The translations under genes were made by a program, and so were the position numbers. The notes below the pieces were generated by a model. The model was not told the origin of the DNA and did no database searches. It was given only the letters and a program-made list of their open reading frames with translations. Below are positions 13,825-24,557 of a DNA stretch of 64,000 bases, in pieces (position 1 is the first letter of the stretch; the number at the start of each line of letters is the position of its first letter). The DNA comes from Vibrio rarus (GTDB lineage: Bacteria; Pseudomonadota; Gammaproteobacteria; Enterobacterales; Vibrionaceae), in the NCBI RefSeq assembly GCF_024347075.1, contig NZ_AP024900.1, forward strand, positions 2,782,979 through 2,846,978, given 5' to 3'.

Positions 13825-14298
13825 TTAATGCAAAATGCCGTGATCGGTAGAATAAAGTAATTCTTCCATTGTGGTGTAGGCGCTTTCGTTACCCGGTACA
13901 TTGAACAGCACCATTAGAATGATCCATTTCAGGTCATCTAATTGTAGGTCTAACGTTTCTAGCCCCATCACTCTATCAATGACCATCTCTCTGAGCTCAG
14001 CATTTAATACACCGATCTGCTCCAAGAACAAGATAAACCCTCTACAACGGGTATCAATTCTCTGTTGCTCACGAGAAGAATAAATACGGATAGAAGTTGC
14101 AGAACTAGTGGCAATGTTTTGGCTCGCGTCTTCATTTTGTAACGCGGCCAAGTCTTCTAGCCAATTTAATGCTTTGTAAATTTCGTTCTGGTGGAAGCCG
14201 GCCCGAAGAAGCTCTTGCTCCAATTCATCTTGATTGACGTTCAACTCGCTCTCGCTATGAATATACGTCTCAAATAGATACATAAGAATATCCATCAT
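13825..14298 (-). CDS. smg: Smg family protein (DUF494)
   Basis: 157 residues, acidic and helical, beginning [18 protein letters not shown] and ending with the conserved [10 protein letters not shown] segment of the Smg/DUF494 family. Function is unknown. It is found beside dprA and def in E. coli and Vibrio. It starts two bases after the dprA stop, so it is translationally linked to dprA. Confidence 0.92.
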   Translation of the reverse strand: MMDILMYLFETYIHSESELNVNQDELEQELLRAGFHQNEIYKALNWLEDLAALQNEDASQNIATSSATSIRIYSSREQQRIDTRCRGFILFLEQIGVLNAELREMVIDRVMGLETLDLQLDDLKWIILMVLFNVPGNESAYTTMEELLYSTDHGILH

Positions 14299-14300
14299 AG

Positions 14301-15428
14301 TCAGCTCCCCCTCAATCTAATATAACCACCAACCACTGAAGCTGCTAATCCCTTTAGCTCCAGTTCTAATAACTGCATCATAACCTGATTTACTGGTAAA
14401 TGGGTCCTTTCTGACAAAAAATCAACGGCTAATGGCCTCTCTCCAAGCAGATCGATTAACTGTAGATTCTCACTCACCTCTTCATCTACTTCTTGGGCAT
14501 CCTTTGCAACTTGCAAGTGACCTGTTGGGATCTCTTGTTGCATTGTAGAAGACCAGTTAATAAGGCCATTAATTTCCTGCATGATATCTTGCCCATTGCG
14601 TACCAGCACCGCCCCATCACGAATCAGCCCATTACACCCCGCCGCATTGGGGTTTAATATGGAACCAGGCACCACATACACATCTCGACCCTGTTCCAGT
14701 GCAAAGCGAGCGGTAATTAGCGAACCACTCCTCTCTGCCGCCTCAATGACCAGCACAGCAACGGACAAACCACTAATAATTCTATTTCGTCTTGGAAAGT
14801 TATACGCTTTAGGAGGGTAAAAGGGAGGAAACTCAGAAACTAGAGCCCCCTGTTTTTTTATGCGCTGTGCTAATGGTTGGTGTTGTTTCGGGTATAAATA
14901 ATCAAAACCACTGCCTAGCACCGCCACGGTTTGTCCTTTACTTTCTAAGCAAGCTTGATGCGCGTGCCCATCAATCCCTAGGGCAAGCCCACTGGTTATT
15001 GTCATCCCCATCCCTGTTAATTCTGTGGAAAACTGGCGCGTAATATGCAAACCGTCTTGAGTGCTATTCCTGCTCCCCACAATACCTATTTGACGGCTAC
15101 TCAATACCGAAGGGTTCCCTTGCACAAAAAGCAGTGGTGGATAACAAGGGATCTCTTTTAATCGCGCAGGGTAGTGCTTAGCATCACTGGTCAGTAAATG
15201 ATTGCCCTGCTTACTCCCCCACTCAAGACACTTGTCTACGTTAGGGTTCGTTGTGGCGGTTAAATGTTTCACTTGAAGATCGCTAAACTTAAGGGATAAC
15301 AACTCTTTTCTTGGCAGTTCTATCAGGTCTTGCGGCGACATAAACTCAAGGATTTTTTGCAAGCGAACCCCACTTAACCTAGGGGTGGTAATCAAAATTA
15401 ACCAAGGGGTTATATGCTGTTCTTTCAT
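14301..15428 (-). CDS. dprA: DNA-processing protein DprA (natural transformation)
   Basis: 375 residues from the ATG at 15428; a GTG four codons upstream is also possible. DprA binds incoming single-stranded DNA and loads RecA during natural transformation. An N-terminal helical domain is followed by a Rossmann-like core (about 80–290) with [49 protein letters not shown] and [13 protein letters not shown], all family signatures. A C-terminal winged helix covers 315–370. The gene looks intact, in contrast to comM in this window. Confidence 0.95.
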   Translation of the reverse strand: MKEQHITPWLILITTPRLSGVRLQKILEFMSPQDLIELPRKELLSLKFSDLQVKHLTATTNPNVDKCLEWGSKQGNHLLTSDAKHYPARLKEIPCYPPLLFVQGNPSVLSSRQIGIVGSRNSTQDGLHITRQFSTELTGMGMTITSGLALGIDGHAHQACLESKGQTVAVLGSGFDYLYPKQHQPLAQRIKKQGALVSEFPPFYPPKAYNFPRRNRIISGLSVAVLVIEAAERSGSLITARFALEQGRDVYVVPGSILNPNAAGCNGLIRDGAVLVRNGQDIMQEINGLINWSSTMQQEIPTGHLQVAKDAQEVDEEVSENLQLIDLLGERPLAVDFLSERTHLPVNQVMMQLLELELKGLAASVVGGYIRLRGS

Positions 15429-15537
15429 TGAGTGTCTCACCGATTTAGATTGGTGCTGTTATTTGAAGACCAAAATGACTAAAATTGTCACAAGTAGCTG
15501 AGATTCTTTCGGCGCAGTTCAACTTTTTTGAGTGATT

Positions 15538-16050
15538 ATGTCTTTATTACAAGTATTAACCTTTCCTGATGATCGCCTTCGTACCGTCGCTAAGCCGGTA
15601 GAAGAATTTACGCCTGAACTACAAACTCACATCGATGACATGATTGAAACCATGTACGTAGAAGAGGGCATCGGCCTGGCCTCTACCCAAGTGAATGTTC
15701 ATAAGCGTATCGTAGTGATCGATCTCTCTGAAAATCGCGATGACCCTTTGGTATTAATTAACCCTGAAATCACCGAAAAACGCGGTGAAGATGGCATCGA
15801 AGAAGGTTGCTTATCTGTTCCTGGAGCGCGCGCTTTAGTTTCTCGCGCTGCAGAAGTCACAGTGAAAGCCTTAAACCGCGATGGCGAAGAGTTTACCTTT
15901 GAAGCGGACGACCTATTAGCTATCTGTGTACAACACGAGTTAGACCATTTAGCCGGAAAGTTGTTTGTTGACTACCTTTCTCCGCTGAAGCGTAAACGCA
16001 TCAAAGATAAATTAGAGAAGATCAAACGCTACAACGAGAAAAACCAATAA
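15538..16050 (+). CDS. def: Peptide deformylase
   Basis: 170 residues from the ATG at 15538 ([16 protein letters not shown]); a GTG two codons earlier is in frame but adds an atypical start. It removes the formyl group from nascent N-terminal Met using Fe2+. Three metal-site motifs are present: GIGLASTQV (Ser in place of the common Ala), EEGCLSVPG with the Cys ligand, and QHELDHLAG with the HExxH ligands. It is followed by fmt after 14 bases, the conserved def–fmt–rsmB order. Confidence 0.96.
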   Translation: MSLLQVLTFPDDRLRTVAKPVEEFTPELQTHIDDMIETMYVEEGIGLASTQVNVHKRIVVIDLSENRDDPLVLINPEITEKRGEDGIEEGCLSVPGARALVSRAAEVTVKALNRDGEEFTFEADDLLAICVQHELDHLAGKLFVDYLSPLKRKRIKDKLEKIKRYNEKNQ

Positions 16051-16064
16051 CTCAGGAGTTTGCT

Positions 16065-17012
16065 TTGAGCAACGCATTAAAAATTGTTTTTGCAGGTACT
16101 CCAGATTTCGCCGCCGACCATTTGGCGGCGTTGTTATCTTCGGAGCATGAGGTTATCGCGGTTTATTCAACACCAGATAAGCCTGCTGGCCGTGGCAAAA
16201 AGCTAACCGCAAGTCCCGTGAAAAACTTGGCTGTTGAGCACAACATCCCTGTTTTTCAGCCAGAAAACTTCAAATCAGATGAAGCAAAACAACAGTTAGT
16301 TGATCTAAATGCTGACATCATGGTGGTGGTCGCTTATGGACTCTTACTCCCAAAAGCTGTGCTCGATACACCGCGCTTAGGTTGTATTAATGTGCATGGT
16401 TCCATTCTTCCTCGCTGGAGAGGCGCAGCCCCTATTCAGCGCTCAATCTGGGCGGGTGACGCGGAGACTGGGGTTACCATAATGCAAATGGATGTAGGTT
16501 TAGATACTGGCGATATGCTGCATATCGCAACCCTTCCAATACAAGCAGAAGATACCAGCGCGGCGCTATACCACAAGTTAGCCAAACTCGGACCTGTCGC
16601 TCTGGTTGATTGCCTTGCCACTATCGCCAATGGTACTGCTGTAGCCATCAAGCAAGATGATGATCTTTCTAACTATGCGAAAAAACTCAGTAAAGAAGAA
16701 GCGCGGTTAGATTGGAGTAAAGATGCCCAGGCATTAGAGCGCGAAATACGTGCTTTCAACCCTTGGCCAATGAGCTATTTTTCGGTTGCTGATAAGAATA
16801 TTAAAGTATGGAAGGCTCACGTTAACCCTGAGCCTTGCACCCAAGCTGCGGGAACTATCGTAAGCGCTGATAAATCCGGCATTCAAATTGCGACAGGAAA
16901 TGGCAGCTTAGTACTGGAAAACATTCAAGTTCCAGGGAAAAAAGCCATGTCCGTTGGTGACGTACTCAATTCTCGAGCAGATTGGTTCCCTATTGGAACT
17001 CAATTAGCATAA
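16065..17012 (+). CDS. fmt: Methionyl-tRNA formyltransferase
   Basis: 315 residues from a TTG start at 16065, preceded by CAGGAG with proper spacing. It formylates initiator Met-tRNA with 10-formyl-[14 protein letters not shown] stands at the N-terminus; the catalytic region [18 protein letters not shown] (near 108) and [10 protein letters not shown] (near 145) is intact; the C-terminal OB-fold domain spans about 205–310. It pairs functionally with def just upstream, whose product removes the formyl group later. The TTG start is inferred from the ribosome binding site and the family N-terminus. Confidence 0.95.
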   Translation: MSNALKIVFAGTPDFAADHLAALLSSEHEVIAVYSTPDKPAGRGKKLTASPVKNLAVEHNIPVFQPENFKSDEAKQQLVDLNADIMVVVAYGLLLPKAVLDTPRLGCINVHGSILPRWRGAAPIQRSIWAGDAETGVTIMQMDVGLDTGDMLHIATLPIQAEDTSAALYHKLAKLGPVALVDCLATIANGTAVAIKQDDDLSNYAKKLSKEEARLDWSKDAQALEREIRAFNPWPMSYFSVADKNIKVWKAHVNPEPCTQAAGTIVSADKSGIQIATGNGSLVLENIQVPGKKAMSVGDVLNSRADWFPIGTQLA

Positions 17013-17024
17013 ATCAACACCACT

Positions 17025-17047
17025 AAGGCTTGAGTCACTCAAGCCTT
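17025..17047 (+). terminator. Hairpin between fmt and rsmB
   Basis: A perfect 10-bp stem AAGGCTTGAG/CTCAAGCCTT with loop TCA, followed by ACTTTTG. It is terminator-like with a weak T tract, so it may only partly end the def–fmt transcript. Confidence 0.6.
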
Positions 17048-17067
17048 ACTTTTGTTAGGAAATACCT

Positions 17068-18348
17068 ATGAATGTACGCGCTGCTGCGGCAAACGTGCTG
17101 TTTCAAGTTGTAGACAAAGGATATTCACTATCTAGCGCTCTGCCTAATGCTCAATCTCAATTAAAACCTCGTGATCACGCTCTCCTACAAGAGATCTGCT
17201 ATGGCTGTCTTCGCTACTTGCCAAGACTAGAAACCATAGTTAATGAACTAATGGAAAAGCCCCTGAAAGGAAAACAGCGCGTTTTCCACCATTTATTATT
17301 AGTTGGTATTTACCAATTAAGCTTTATGCGCACCGCAGATCATGCTGCTGTGGCGGAAACAGTGGAAGCCTGTAAATCCTTAAAAGGGCCTAAATTAAAA
17401 GGCTTAATCAATGCGGTGTTGCGTAATTACCAGCGCAACCAGTCGCAACTTGATGAAGCCTCTATTAAGCACGATGCAGGCAAGTACGGACACCCAAGCT
17501 GGCTACTTAAACTACTGCGTGAGTCTTACCCTAATGATTGGCAGTCCATTGTTGAGGCCAATAACACTAAAGCGCCAATGTGGCTAAGAGTAAACAGCAA
17601 GCACCACACTCGTGACGAGTATCTAAGCCTATTGCAAGCAGAAGATATTGATGCCGACATACACCCACAAGCACCTCACGCTCTGTGTCTACACCGCCCG
17701 TGTGATGTGAATAAACTGCCCGGCTTCGCTGAGGGTTGGGTTTCTGTTCAAGATGCAGCCGCTCAATTGTCTTTAGAGTATCTAAAACCTAAAGATGGCG
17801 AGCTAATCCTAGATTGCTGTGCAGCGCCCGGCGGTAAAACGGCTCATATTCTAGAAAACACCACAGGCAGTGAAGTTGTCGCCATTGATGCAGACCCGCA
17901 ACGCTTAGAACGTGTCTACCAAAACTTAGATCGCCTTGGTCTTGACGCTCAAGTTATTTGCGCCGATGCCCGCGATCCAGAAGAGTGGTGGAGTGGTGAG
18001 CAATTTGACCGAATTTTGCTTGATGCCCCTTGCTCTGCCATTGGCGTTATTCGTCGTCACCCTGATATCAAATGGTTACGACGCGCTAACGATTTGCCAG
18101 CCCTATCGCAATTGCAAAGTGAAATTTTAGACGCGATGTGGCAGCAATTGAAGAAAGGCGGAACCTTAGTTTACGCCACATGTTCTATCTCTCCGGTTGA
18201 AAATAGAGAGCAAGTACAGGCATTCTTAGCCCGCACAGACGATGCTGAACTCATCGATAGCGATCCAAGTAACCCTGGCAGACAAATATTGCCCGGTGAA
18301 CACAATATGGACGGTTTCTATTATGCGGTTCTGCAAAAACAGAGCTAA
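17068..18348 (+). CDS. rsmB: 16S rRNA m5C967 methyltransferase
   Basis: 426 residues, normal length for RsmB (Sun). It methylates C967 of 16S rRNA with S-adenosylmethionine. The N-terminal NusB-like RNA-binding domain covers about 1–140. The SAM-dependent core has [16 protein letters not shown] near 250, [18 protein letters not shown] near 325 (cysteine of motif IV) and [15 protein letters not shown] near 375 (catalytic cysteine of motif VI). It is followed by trkA after 37 bases. Confidence 0.96.
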   Translation: MNVRAAAANVLFQVVDKGYSLSSALPNAQSQLKPRDHALLQEICYGCLRYLPRLETIVNELMEKPLKGKQRVFHHLLLVGIYQLSFMRTADHAAVAETVEACKSLKGPKLKGLINAVLRNYQRNQSQLDEASIKHDAGKYGHPSWLLKLLRESYPNDWQSIVEANNTKAPMWLRVNSKHHTRDEYLSLLQAEDIDADIHPQAPHALCLHRPCDVNKLPGFAEGWVSVQDAAAQLSLEYLKPKDGELILDCCAAPGGKTAHILENTTGSEVVAIDADPQRLERVYQNLDRLGLDAQVICADARDPEEWWSGEQFDRILLDAPCSAIGVIRRHPDIKWLRRANDLPALSQLQSEILDAMWQQLKKGGTLVYATCSISPVENREQVQAFLARTDDAELIDSDPSNPGRQILPGEHNMDGFYYAVLQKQS

Positions 18349-18385
18349 ATTAAATAAAGCTCTGCTGTAGATAGGAAAATAATCG

Positions 18386-19762
18386 ATGAAAATCATAATC
18401 TTGGGTGCCGGACAAGTCGGTGGCACCCTTGCTGAAAACCTAGTAGGCGAAAACAACGATATCACCATAGTGGATACCGATAGCCGTCGCCTGCGCGAGT
18501 TACAAGATAAATATGACCTTCGAGTGGTAAATGGCGCGGCCAGTCACCCTGATATTTTAAGAGAAGCAGGGGCGCAAGATGCCGACATGCTGGTAGCGGT
18601 AACCAACGCCGATGAAACCAACATGGCCGCATGCCAAGTGGCATTTACCTTATTCAACACCCCCAATCGAATTGCACGAATCCGCTCTCCTGAGTATTTA
18701 AAAGAAAAAGATTCGTTATTTAAATCAGGGGCGATTCCTGTTGATCACCTTATTGCACCAGAAGAATTAGTAACTAGCTACATTGAGCGTCTAATCCAAT
18801 ACCCTGGCGCACTGCAAGTGGTGAGTTTTTCTGAAGAAAAAGTCAGCCTCGTTGCTGTAAAAGCGTTTTATGGTGGTCCTCTAGTCGGGAATGCGATTTC
18901 AGCACTGCGTGAGCACATGCCACACATTGATACTCGCGTTGCGGCTATCTTCCGTCAAGGACGCGCCATTAGACCCCAAGGCACTACCGTTATTGAAGCC
19001 GATGACGAAGTGTTCTTTGTAGCGGCCAGTAATGATATTCGCTCAGTAATGAGTGAACTACAGCGTCTTGAAAAACAATACCGCAAAATCATGATTGTAG
19101 GTGGCGGTAATATCGGCGCGGGTCTGGCAAAACGTTTAGAACGTAATTACTCCGTCAAGCTCATCGAACGCAACCTACAACGGGCCGAAACACTCTCAGA
19201 GGAACTTGAAAACACCATAGTCCTGTGCGGTGATGCGGCCGATAAAGAATTGCTGTACGAAGAAAACATTGAAGAAATGGACGTGTTCATTGCATTAACC
19301 AATGAAGACGAAACCAACATAATGTCGGCCATGCTGGCAAAAAGCCTCAATGCACGCAAAGTAATGGTGTTAATCCAGCGCGGTGCGTATGTAGACCTAG
19401 TACAAGGTGGAGACATCGATGTTGCTATCTCTCCACAGCAAGCCACTATTTCTGCCCTATTAACACACGTTCGTAGAGCCGATATTGTGAATGTCTCCTC
19501 CTTGCGTCGTGGCGCAGCTGAAGCCATTGAAGCCATTGCTCACGGTGATGAAAACACCTCAAAAGTTGTCGGCCGAGCAGTGGGAGATCTCAAGCTGCCA
19601 CCGGGGACAACTATTGGGGCGATTGTGCGCGGAGAAGAAGTTCTTATTGCTCATGATAGAACAGTGATAGAACAAGACGATCATGTCGTGATGTTTTTGG
19701 TAGATAAGAAATACGTGCCTGATGTTGAAACGTTATTTCAACCAAGCCCATTTTTCTTGTAG
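18386..19762 (+). CDS. trkA: Trk potassium uptake protein TrkA (peripheral regulator)
   Basis: 458 residues with two RCK repeats, each a Rossmann NAD-binding lobe plus TrkA-C lobe. The first begins [19 protein letters not shown]; the second begins [18 protein letters not shown] near residue 233. The protein sits on the cytoplasmic side of TrkH and gates K+ uptake in response to nucleotides. trkH follows after 11 bases, so the subunits are made from one message. Both glycine-rich loops look functional. Confidence 0.97.
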   Translation: MKIIILGAGQVGGTLAENLVGENNDITIVDTDSRRLRELQDKYDLRVVNGAASHPDILREAGAQDADMLVAVTNADETNMAACQVAFTLFNTPNRIARIRSPEYLKEKDSLFKSGAIPVDHLIAPEELVTSYIERLIQYPGALQVVSFSEEKVSLVAVKAFYGGPLVGNAISALREHMPHIDTRVAAIFRQGRAIRPQGTTVIEADDEVFFVAASNDIRSVMSELQRLEKQYRKIMIVGGGNIGAGLAKRLERNYSVKLIERNLQRAETLSEELENTIVLCGDAADKELLYEENIEEMDVFIALTNEDETNIMSAMLAKSLNARKVMVLIQRGAYVDLVQGGDIDVAISPQQATISALLTHVRRADIVNVSSLRRGAAEAIEAIAHGDENTSKVVGRAVGDLKLPPGTTIGAIVRGEEVLIAHDRTVIEQDDHVVMFLVDKKYVPDVETLFQPSPFFL

Positions 19763-19773
19763 GTTTATTTAAT

Positions 19774-21219
19774 ATGGTCAATGTACGTCCGATACTGTTT
19801 GTTCTAGGGTTAGTCTTATCCAAACTTGCCCTATTCATGTATCCACCCACTATCCTGGCAATATTCAACCCTGGCAGTGGTTTTGTAGAGTTTGCTAAAG
19901 CGGTAGCGATAACCCATATCGTCTCCTTTATTTGCTTATCTCTAGGACGTTCAAAGCAATTTAAGCTCAATGTTAGGGATGTGTTCCTCGTCACCACTCT
20001 AGTATGGGTGGTCAGTACCGTATTTGGTGCACTTCCTTTTGTCTTTATTAATCACATCAGCTTCACCGATGCCTATTTTGAAACAATGTCCGGCATTACC
20101 ACTACAGGATCTACGGTACTGAGTGGCCTAGACAACATGTCGCCAAGTATATTGTTATGGCGCTCTCTGTTGCAGTGGTTAGGAGGGATTGGCTTCATCG
20201 TGATGGGCGTGGCCATTTTGCCAATGCTGAATGTCGGCGGAATGCGTTTATTCCAAACAGAATCTTCTGATTGGTCCGATAAAAGCTCTCCAAGAATCAA
20301 AAGCGTCGCCAAAAATATCGTGGTGGTCTATCTTGGTTTAACCTTTGCCTGTTTTGTGAGCTACCTAGCTACAGGTATGACTCCGTTTGAAGCCGTCAAT
20401 CACGCCTTTACTACCATATCTACCGGCGGATATTCCACCTCTGACGGTTCGATGAATCACTTCTCTCATCAAACACAATGGTTCTCTACCCTATTTATGT
20501 TTTTAGGTGGCTTACCTTTTCTTCTTTTTGTGGCAGCGTACCGTAAAGAATCCCTTTCGGCACTGACCAAAGATGCGCAAGTAATTGGCTTTTTTAAGCT
20601 GTTCATGGTGGCCAGTTTAACCATAGCCGCATGGTTGGTTTATCACGATAACTACCAAGCAGCCGATGCTTTGCGTGTGTCGATGTTTAATGTGGTATCG
20701 GTTCTAACTACAACAGGATTTGGTCTAGATGACTTTACTGCATGGGGCACATTAACCACAGTGTTATTTGCCTTCCTGCTTATGATGGGTGCCTGTTCAG
20801 GCTCTACTGCAGGCGGCATTAAGGTATTCCGTTTTCAGATAGCCTTAACCTTGCTTAAAATACAAATGATGAAGCTGATCCACCCATCGGGTGTGTTTGT
20901 CCAACGCTACAATAACCGCCGCGTAAATGACGATATTATCCGCTCCATTGTGGCGTTCACTTTAACCTTTTTTGCCACCATACTCATCGTCGCCGCTGGC
21001 CTATCCGCACTCGATTTAGGTGCCATTACCAGCCTCTCAGCATCCATTACTGCTGTAGCCAATGTAGGGCCAGGCATGGGACCTATCATAGGTCCTACGG
21101 GTAACTTTGCTCCCCTTCCTGATACGGCTAAATGGCTACTCAGCTTTGGGATGCTGCTAGGACGCTTAGAGATACTAACCGTCTTTGTGCTGTTTTTACC
21201 GGCATTTTGGAAACGCTAG
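19774..21219 (+). CDS. trkH: Trk potassium uptake channel subunit TrkH
   Basis: 481 residues, integral inner-membrane protein of the SKT family, with four M1-P-M2 repeats. Pore-loop segments with the selectivity glycines are visible: TTGSTVLSGLDNM near 110, STGGYSTSDGS near 218, TTTGFGLDDF near 310 and NVGPGMGPIIGPTGN near 430. It forms the K+ pathway regulated by TrkA. Its stop overlaps by four bases the end of the convergent Spo0M-like gene. Confidence 0.96.
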   Translation: MVNVRPILFVLGLVLSKLALFMYPPTILAIFNPGSGFVEFAKAVAITHIVSFICLSLGRSKQFKLNVRDVFLVTTLVWVVSTVFGALPFVFINHISFTDAYFETMSGITTTGSTVLSGLDNMSPSILLWRSLLQWLGGIGFIVMGVAILPMLNVGGMRLFQTESSDWSDKSSPRIKSVAKNIVVVYLGLTFACFVSYLATGMTPFEAVNHAFTTISTGGYSTSDGSMNHFSHQTQWFSTLFMFLGGLPFLLFVAAYRKESLSALTKDAQVIGFFKLFMVASLTIAAWLVYHDNYQAADALRVSMFNVVSVLTTTGFGLDDFTAWGTLTTVLFAFLLMMGACSGSTAGGIKVFRFQIALTLLKIQMMKLIHPSGVFVQRYNNRRVNDDIIRSIVAFTLTFFATILIVAAGLSALDLGAITSLSASITAVANVGPGMGPIIGPTGNFAPLPDTAKWLLSFGMLLGRLEILTVFVLFLPAFWKR

Positions 21220-22022
21220 CCTTGTTTGGCAGCAAATAAATCCGCAAGATATTGCACCACTTTATTTGCTGCCTGTTCACTAGTGAGTTCACAAGATAAC
21301 GGTAGATAGCAGTTCAACTCAGAAGAGCCCAACAGGTTAGACAATAAACCACTGAGTCCTTTTTTCTGCCTATCAATCTCAAACCAAAGTTGCAGCTGCT
21401 TATCATCACGATAGGCAATAATCTCCACCTCTCGCCAAGTACCATGAAAAAGCCCCGAAGTAGGGACAAACTCAAACTTCTGCACAAAGGGCATCGCAAA
21501 CCCCTTAGCCGCTTCACACTCAACTTGTCGAATGCGCAAACCCAACTCTTCCAGTTCGGTAAAAATATGATCCATCACAGGATCAGGGCGCACCGTCAAC
21601 ATATCCTTATCGGTAGGATCAACAGCCAGATCAATATCCAATGCCGTTTCTAGCCAAACCTCCGATTCGCCAATAGTCAGTGGTGTGTTAAAAGGCACAT
21701 CAAGCTCAATATCAAAGGTTCGTTCTTCCCCTGAGCCTATGTTAAATGAATAAGGCAACTGCCACTTATCCAACACATAATTCTGTGGCACTTTACGCCT
21801 TAAAGGCCCTTCGCTGTGTGGTTGACGCTCTTCTCTTTCACTAATGTAACGACAACATAATTTAAGGTCGATATGATCAATATGTTGCTCAGTAGCGCCA
21901 CCATATACATGTATCACAACGCTCACTTTATCCCCGGGGACTAAAGTTTCTTGTTGTAACACGGCATCTACCGTTGCCGAGCCTATACCTAAACTTGCCA
22001 ATGTTTTCTTAAAAAAAGACAT
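21216..22022 (-). CDS. Spo0M-like (arrestin-fold) protein
   Basis: 268 residues from the ATG at 22022 (MSFFKKTLASLGIGSATVDAVL). The frame is open 20 codons upstream but without a plausible N-terminus. The sequence matches the sporulation-control protein Spo0M family: VPGDKVSVVIHVYGG, LKLCCRYISEREE and the beta-strand-rich domain to about 150. The C-terminal half includes FVPTSGLFHGTWREVEIIAYRDD. Homologues occur in many non-sporulating gammaproteobacteria; function there is unknown. It lacks signal peptide and membrane segments. Confidence 0.85.
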   Translation of the reverse strand: MSFFKKTLASLGIGSATVDAVLQQETLVPGDKVSVVIHVYGGATEQHIDHIDLKLCCRYISEREERQPHSEGPLRRKVPQNYVLDKWQLPYSFNIGSGEERTFDIELDVPFNTPLTIGESEVWLETALDIDLAVDPTDKDMLTVRPDPVMDHIFTELEELGLRIRQVECEAAKGFAMPFVQKFEFVPTSGLFHGTWREVEIIAYRDDKQLQLWFEIDRQKKGLSGLLSNLLGSSELNCYLPLSCELTSEQAANKVVQYLADLFAAKQG

Positions 22023-22251
22023 ATTCAACCTCACGCATAATTTACTTCTGATTATACTGACGCAAAACGGCGCTATAACCAATGTCCTTTTTTTATTTTT
22101 TAACCAAGGTATCAGCTTAATGTAAAAACATGCTTGAATAACATTGAGTGATTCTTGTTCAATTTACCCGCTTATCTGCTACTATACACATAGGTGCTCG
22201 GTGAGCATCGGTAACACGGCAAAGGATGTGCCTGACTATATTTGGTGAAGC

Positions 22252-22368
22252 ATGCATCCAACAACCGTCAGGGTTTCTCGACCTAGCAGTCGAGCGGTAC
22301 AACGTAGAAAATTTTTTGCACCCGTACCATCTAAAAAGCAAAAATCAGCAGAAGACACTCATTGTTAG
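22252..22368 (+). CDS. Possible 38-residue basic small protein
   Basis: ATG at 22252, preceded by GGTGAAG, to TAG at 22366–22368. The product begins MHPTTVRVSRPSSRAVQRR and is rich in Arg, Lys and Ser, with no hydrophobic segment. An in-frame TGA six bases upstream fixes the start. I do not recognise it. Its position inside a possible independent transcript with its own terminator gives some support, but its length makes chance quite possible. Confidence 0.25.
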   Translation: MHPTTVRVSRPSSRAVQRRKFFAPVPSKKQKSAEDTHC

Positions 22369-22416
22369 TCCCACTTCACGAAGTGGCATTTATAATTAGA
22401 GCCTTAATTGCTGTTT

Positions 22417-22447
22417 AAAAGCGCATTTGAATTTCAGATGCGCTTTT
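22417..22447 (+). terminator. Terminator upstream of yihD
   Basis: A 10-bp stem AAAAGCGCAT/ATGCGCTTTT with loop of about 11 bases and a following T run. No annotated plus-strand gene lies just before it, which argues for a short transcript in 22155–22450. Confidence 0.8.
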
Positions 22448-22511
22448 TCTTATCTTTTTTATAGTCTTTTTGTTAAGTTAGTCACAACCCCCAAGTTCTA
22501 CGGAGAAGACT

Positions 22512-22778
22512 ATGAAGTGCCACCGTTTAAACGAATTAATCGAACTGCTGCAACCAGAGTGGCAGAAAGAGCCTGATCTTAACTTAATTGAGTTCCTTGT
22601 TAAGCTTGCCCAAGAAGCAGGTTATGAAGGCAAATTAGAAGACCTAACGGATGACGTGCTGATTTATCACCTAAAAATGCGTAACAGTGATAAAACAGAA
22701 GAGATTCCAGGGCTAGCAAAAGACAAAGAAGATGATTTCAAAACCGCACTACTTCGCGCTCGCGGAATTATCGACTAA
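22512..22778 (+). CDS. yihD: YihD family protein (DUF1040)
   Basis: 88 residues, [20 protein letters not shown] to the end RARGIID, matching E. coli YihD across its length. It is acidic and soluble, and its function is not known. In E. coli it also lies near srkA and dsbA, as here, although ccoG intervenes. It has its own terminator at 22786–22815. Confidence 0.93.
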   Translation: MKCHRLNELIELLQPEWQKEPDLNLIEFLVKLAQEAGYEGKLEDLTDDVLIYHLKMRNSDKTEEIPGLAKDKEDDFKTALLRARGIID

Positions 22779-22785
22779 ATAAATT

Positions 22786-22815
22786 AGAGGTCAACAAACC
22801 TTATTGTTGACCTCT
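22786..22815 (+). terminator. Terminator of yihD
   Basis: A perfect 12-bp stem AGAGGTCAACAA/TTGTTGACCTCT with a 6-base loop, 8 bases after the yihD stop. The following tract is C-rich rather than T-rich, so termination efficiency is uncertain. Confidence 0.65.
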
Positions 22816-23069
22816 CCCAACCCCCACCTAGTCACTCTACAACTGACAAATCCCATCGTAGCAAGCAACTGACCAGCCAAGCAGGTTTTAACCCCTGATA
22901 ACTGCGCGGCAATTTTGATTGTAAAGTAACGGCTTCTCAACAATATTCGCCTTACCCTTAGGTGTTTTTCCGGCGCTATTTCTGATCACTTACTTACTGT
23001 GATTAGCATAACAAACCGCGTTCATATACTCCGCTATACTGCGCCCAAGGTTTAGGTCGGAAGTATTCA

Positions 23070-24488
23070 ATGAGCAAGGATCGCATCGACGTTAAAGACG
23101 TCACCCCCAAACAATTTAACCCTAAAGCCCATAAAAGCCAGGGAGACAGGTTTAACCCAAGCAATCGCATTTATGTGAGAGCAAGTAAGGGTGTCTTTCA
23201 AAAACTGCGCCGTTACGGTGCTTGGTTTTTATTGCTGCTTTTTGCGGTTATCCCATGGATACCCTATGGTGAGCGCCAAGCTATTTTGCTGGATATTGGT
23301 CAACAGCAATTCAACTTCTTCGGCACAACTCTATACCCGCAAGATCTCACCCTATTAGCCCTGCTGTTTATGATTGCCGCCTTTGGGCTCTTTTTTATCA
23401 CCACCTTTTTAGGCAGAGTGTGGTGTGGGTATTTGTGTCCGCAAACAGTGTGGACCTTTATGTATATCTGGTTTGAAGAAAAACTAGAAGGGGCCGCCAA
23501 CAAACGTAAAAAGCAAGATTCTCAACCGCTCACCGCTTCAATTATGGCGCGCAAAACTGCCAAGCATGCCGCTTGGTTTGGCATCGCCTTGCTAACTGGG
23601 CTCACTTTTGTCGCTTACTTTGTGCCAAGCAATGAACTTTGGTATGACTTCTTCACTTTACACGCCTCATTTTGGAGTTACTTTTGGGTGTTATTCTTTG
23701 CGGTGTGTACTTATGCCAATGCAGGATGGATGCGTTCCATTGTCTGTATTCACATGTGTCCTTATGCTCGCTTTCAATCGGCCATGTTTGATAAAGATAC
23801 CTTTATTGTCGGATACGATAAAAAGCGCGGTGAGAACCGAGGCCCACGTACACGTAAGGCCGATCCTAACGATCTCGGCCTTGGTGACTGTATCGATTGC
23901 AACCTATGCGTACAGGTTTGTCCAACAGGCATTGATATCCGAGATGGTCTGCAATACGAATGCATCAACTGTGGCGCTTGCATTGATGCTTGCGATGCCA
24001 CCATGCAACGAATGAATTACGCTAAGGGGCTAATTAGCTATACCACCGAACACAAGTTAGAAGGCACACACACCAAGATAATGAGGCCTAAGTTGATGGG
24101 TTATGGCGTGGTAATGATCCTCATGCTTGGCTTCTTCTTTATACAGGTTGCGTCTGTAGATCCGGCGGGGTTAACGGTTATTCGCGACCGCGCACAATTA
24201 TCTCGCACCAACAGTACAGGCCAAATTGAAAATACTTACACCCTAAAAGTCATCAATAAAACCCAACAGTTCCAACGTTACGATCTGAATGTCTCGGGGC
24301 TCAGTGATGTGACTTGGTATGGTCGTCAAAGCATTGATGTAGCACCTGGCGAAGTGTTTAATTTACCTATCAGTCTCGGGATGAATCCACAGCAGTTAAC
24401 CTCTCCTGTTACCACCATTTTGTTTAAGTTAGATGATCAACAAGGCTTTACTATCGAAATTGAAAGTCGCTTTATCAAACAGCTTTAA
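23070..24488 (+). CDS. ccoG: Cytochrome c oxidase accessory protein CcoG
   Basis: 472 residues. CcoG (RdxA/FixG) is a membrane ferredoxin that reduces copper during assembly of cbb3 oxidase. Hydrophobic segments lie near 45–65, 85–110, 165–185, 195–220 and 345–365. A polyferredoxin domain near 270–315 carries two 4Fe-4S ligand sets, CIDCNLCVQVCP and CINCGACIDACD. The VWCGYLCPQTVW segment is typical of the family, and the C-terminal domain is the immunoglobulin-like FixG_C. It stands apart from any cco structural genes in this window. A terminator follows. Confidence 0.95.
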   Translation: MSKDRIDVKDVTPKQFNPKAHKSQGDRFNPSNRIYVRASKGVFQKLRRYGAWFLLLLFAVIPWIPYGERQAILLDIGQQQFNFFGTTLYPQDLTLLALLFMIAAFGLFFITTFLGRVWCGYLCPQTVWTFMYIWFEEKLEGAANKRKKQDSQPLTASIMARKTAKHAAWFGIALLTGLTFVAYFVPSNELWYDFFTLHASFWSYFWVLFFAVCTYANAGWMRSIVCIHMCPYARFQSAMFDKDTFIVGYDKKRGENRGPRTRKADPNDLGLGDCIDCNLCVQVCPTGIDIRDGLQYECINCGACIDACDATMQRMNYAKGLISYTTEHKLEGTHTKIMRPKLMGYGVVMILMLGFFFIQVASVDPAGLTVIRDRAQLSRTNSTGQIENTYTLKVINKTQQFQRYDLNVSGLSDVTWYGRQSIDVAPGEVFNLPISLGMNPQQLTSPVTTILFKLDDQQGFTIEIESRFIKQL

Positions 24489-24505
24489 CAAGAATTAATA
24501 TATTC

Positions 24506-24532
24506 AGAGGGTTATACTGCGTGATAACCCTC
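24506..24532 (+). terminator. Terminator of ccoG
   Basis: Stem AGAGGGTTAT/ATAACCCTCT followed by TTTTTT, 18 bases after the ccoG stop. Confidence 0.88.
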
Positions 24533-24557
24533 TTTTTTCGCCACTGGCAATTCAACT

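Larger units (their letters stand above)
22155..22450 (+). ncRNA. Candidate short transcript (small RNA or small mRNA) between spo0M-like gene and yihD
   Basis: The 489-base gap holds a possible promoter (TTGTTC 22155–22160 and TACTAT 22180–22185, spacing 19, not ideal) and ends in a strong terminator at 22417–22447. A perfect hairpin CCACTTCACGAAGTGG stands at 22371–22386. The gap also contains the open frame 22252–22368. I cannot match it to a named small RNA. Either a regulatory RNA or a leaderless-type small gene would explain the structure; an alternative is a long 5' leader of yihD with internal termination. Confidence 0.35.

Noticed and set aside
13901..21089. Open frames antisense to smg, dprA, trkA and trkH
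   Set aside because: They are shadows of strong coding sequence on the other strand.
22159..22341. 60-codon open frame on the minus strand
   Set aside because: It is opposite the candidate short transcript, has no ribosome binding site and no recognised motif; the plus-strand structure explains the region better.
22959..23040. CRP or FNR site upstream of ccoG
   Set aside because: TGTGATTAGCATAACA keeps only one good half-site, and no FNR palindrome was found; too weak to list.
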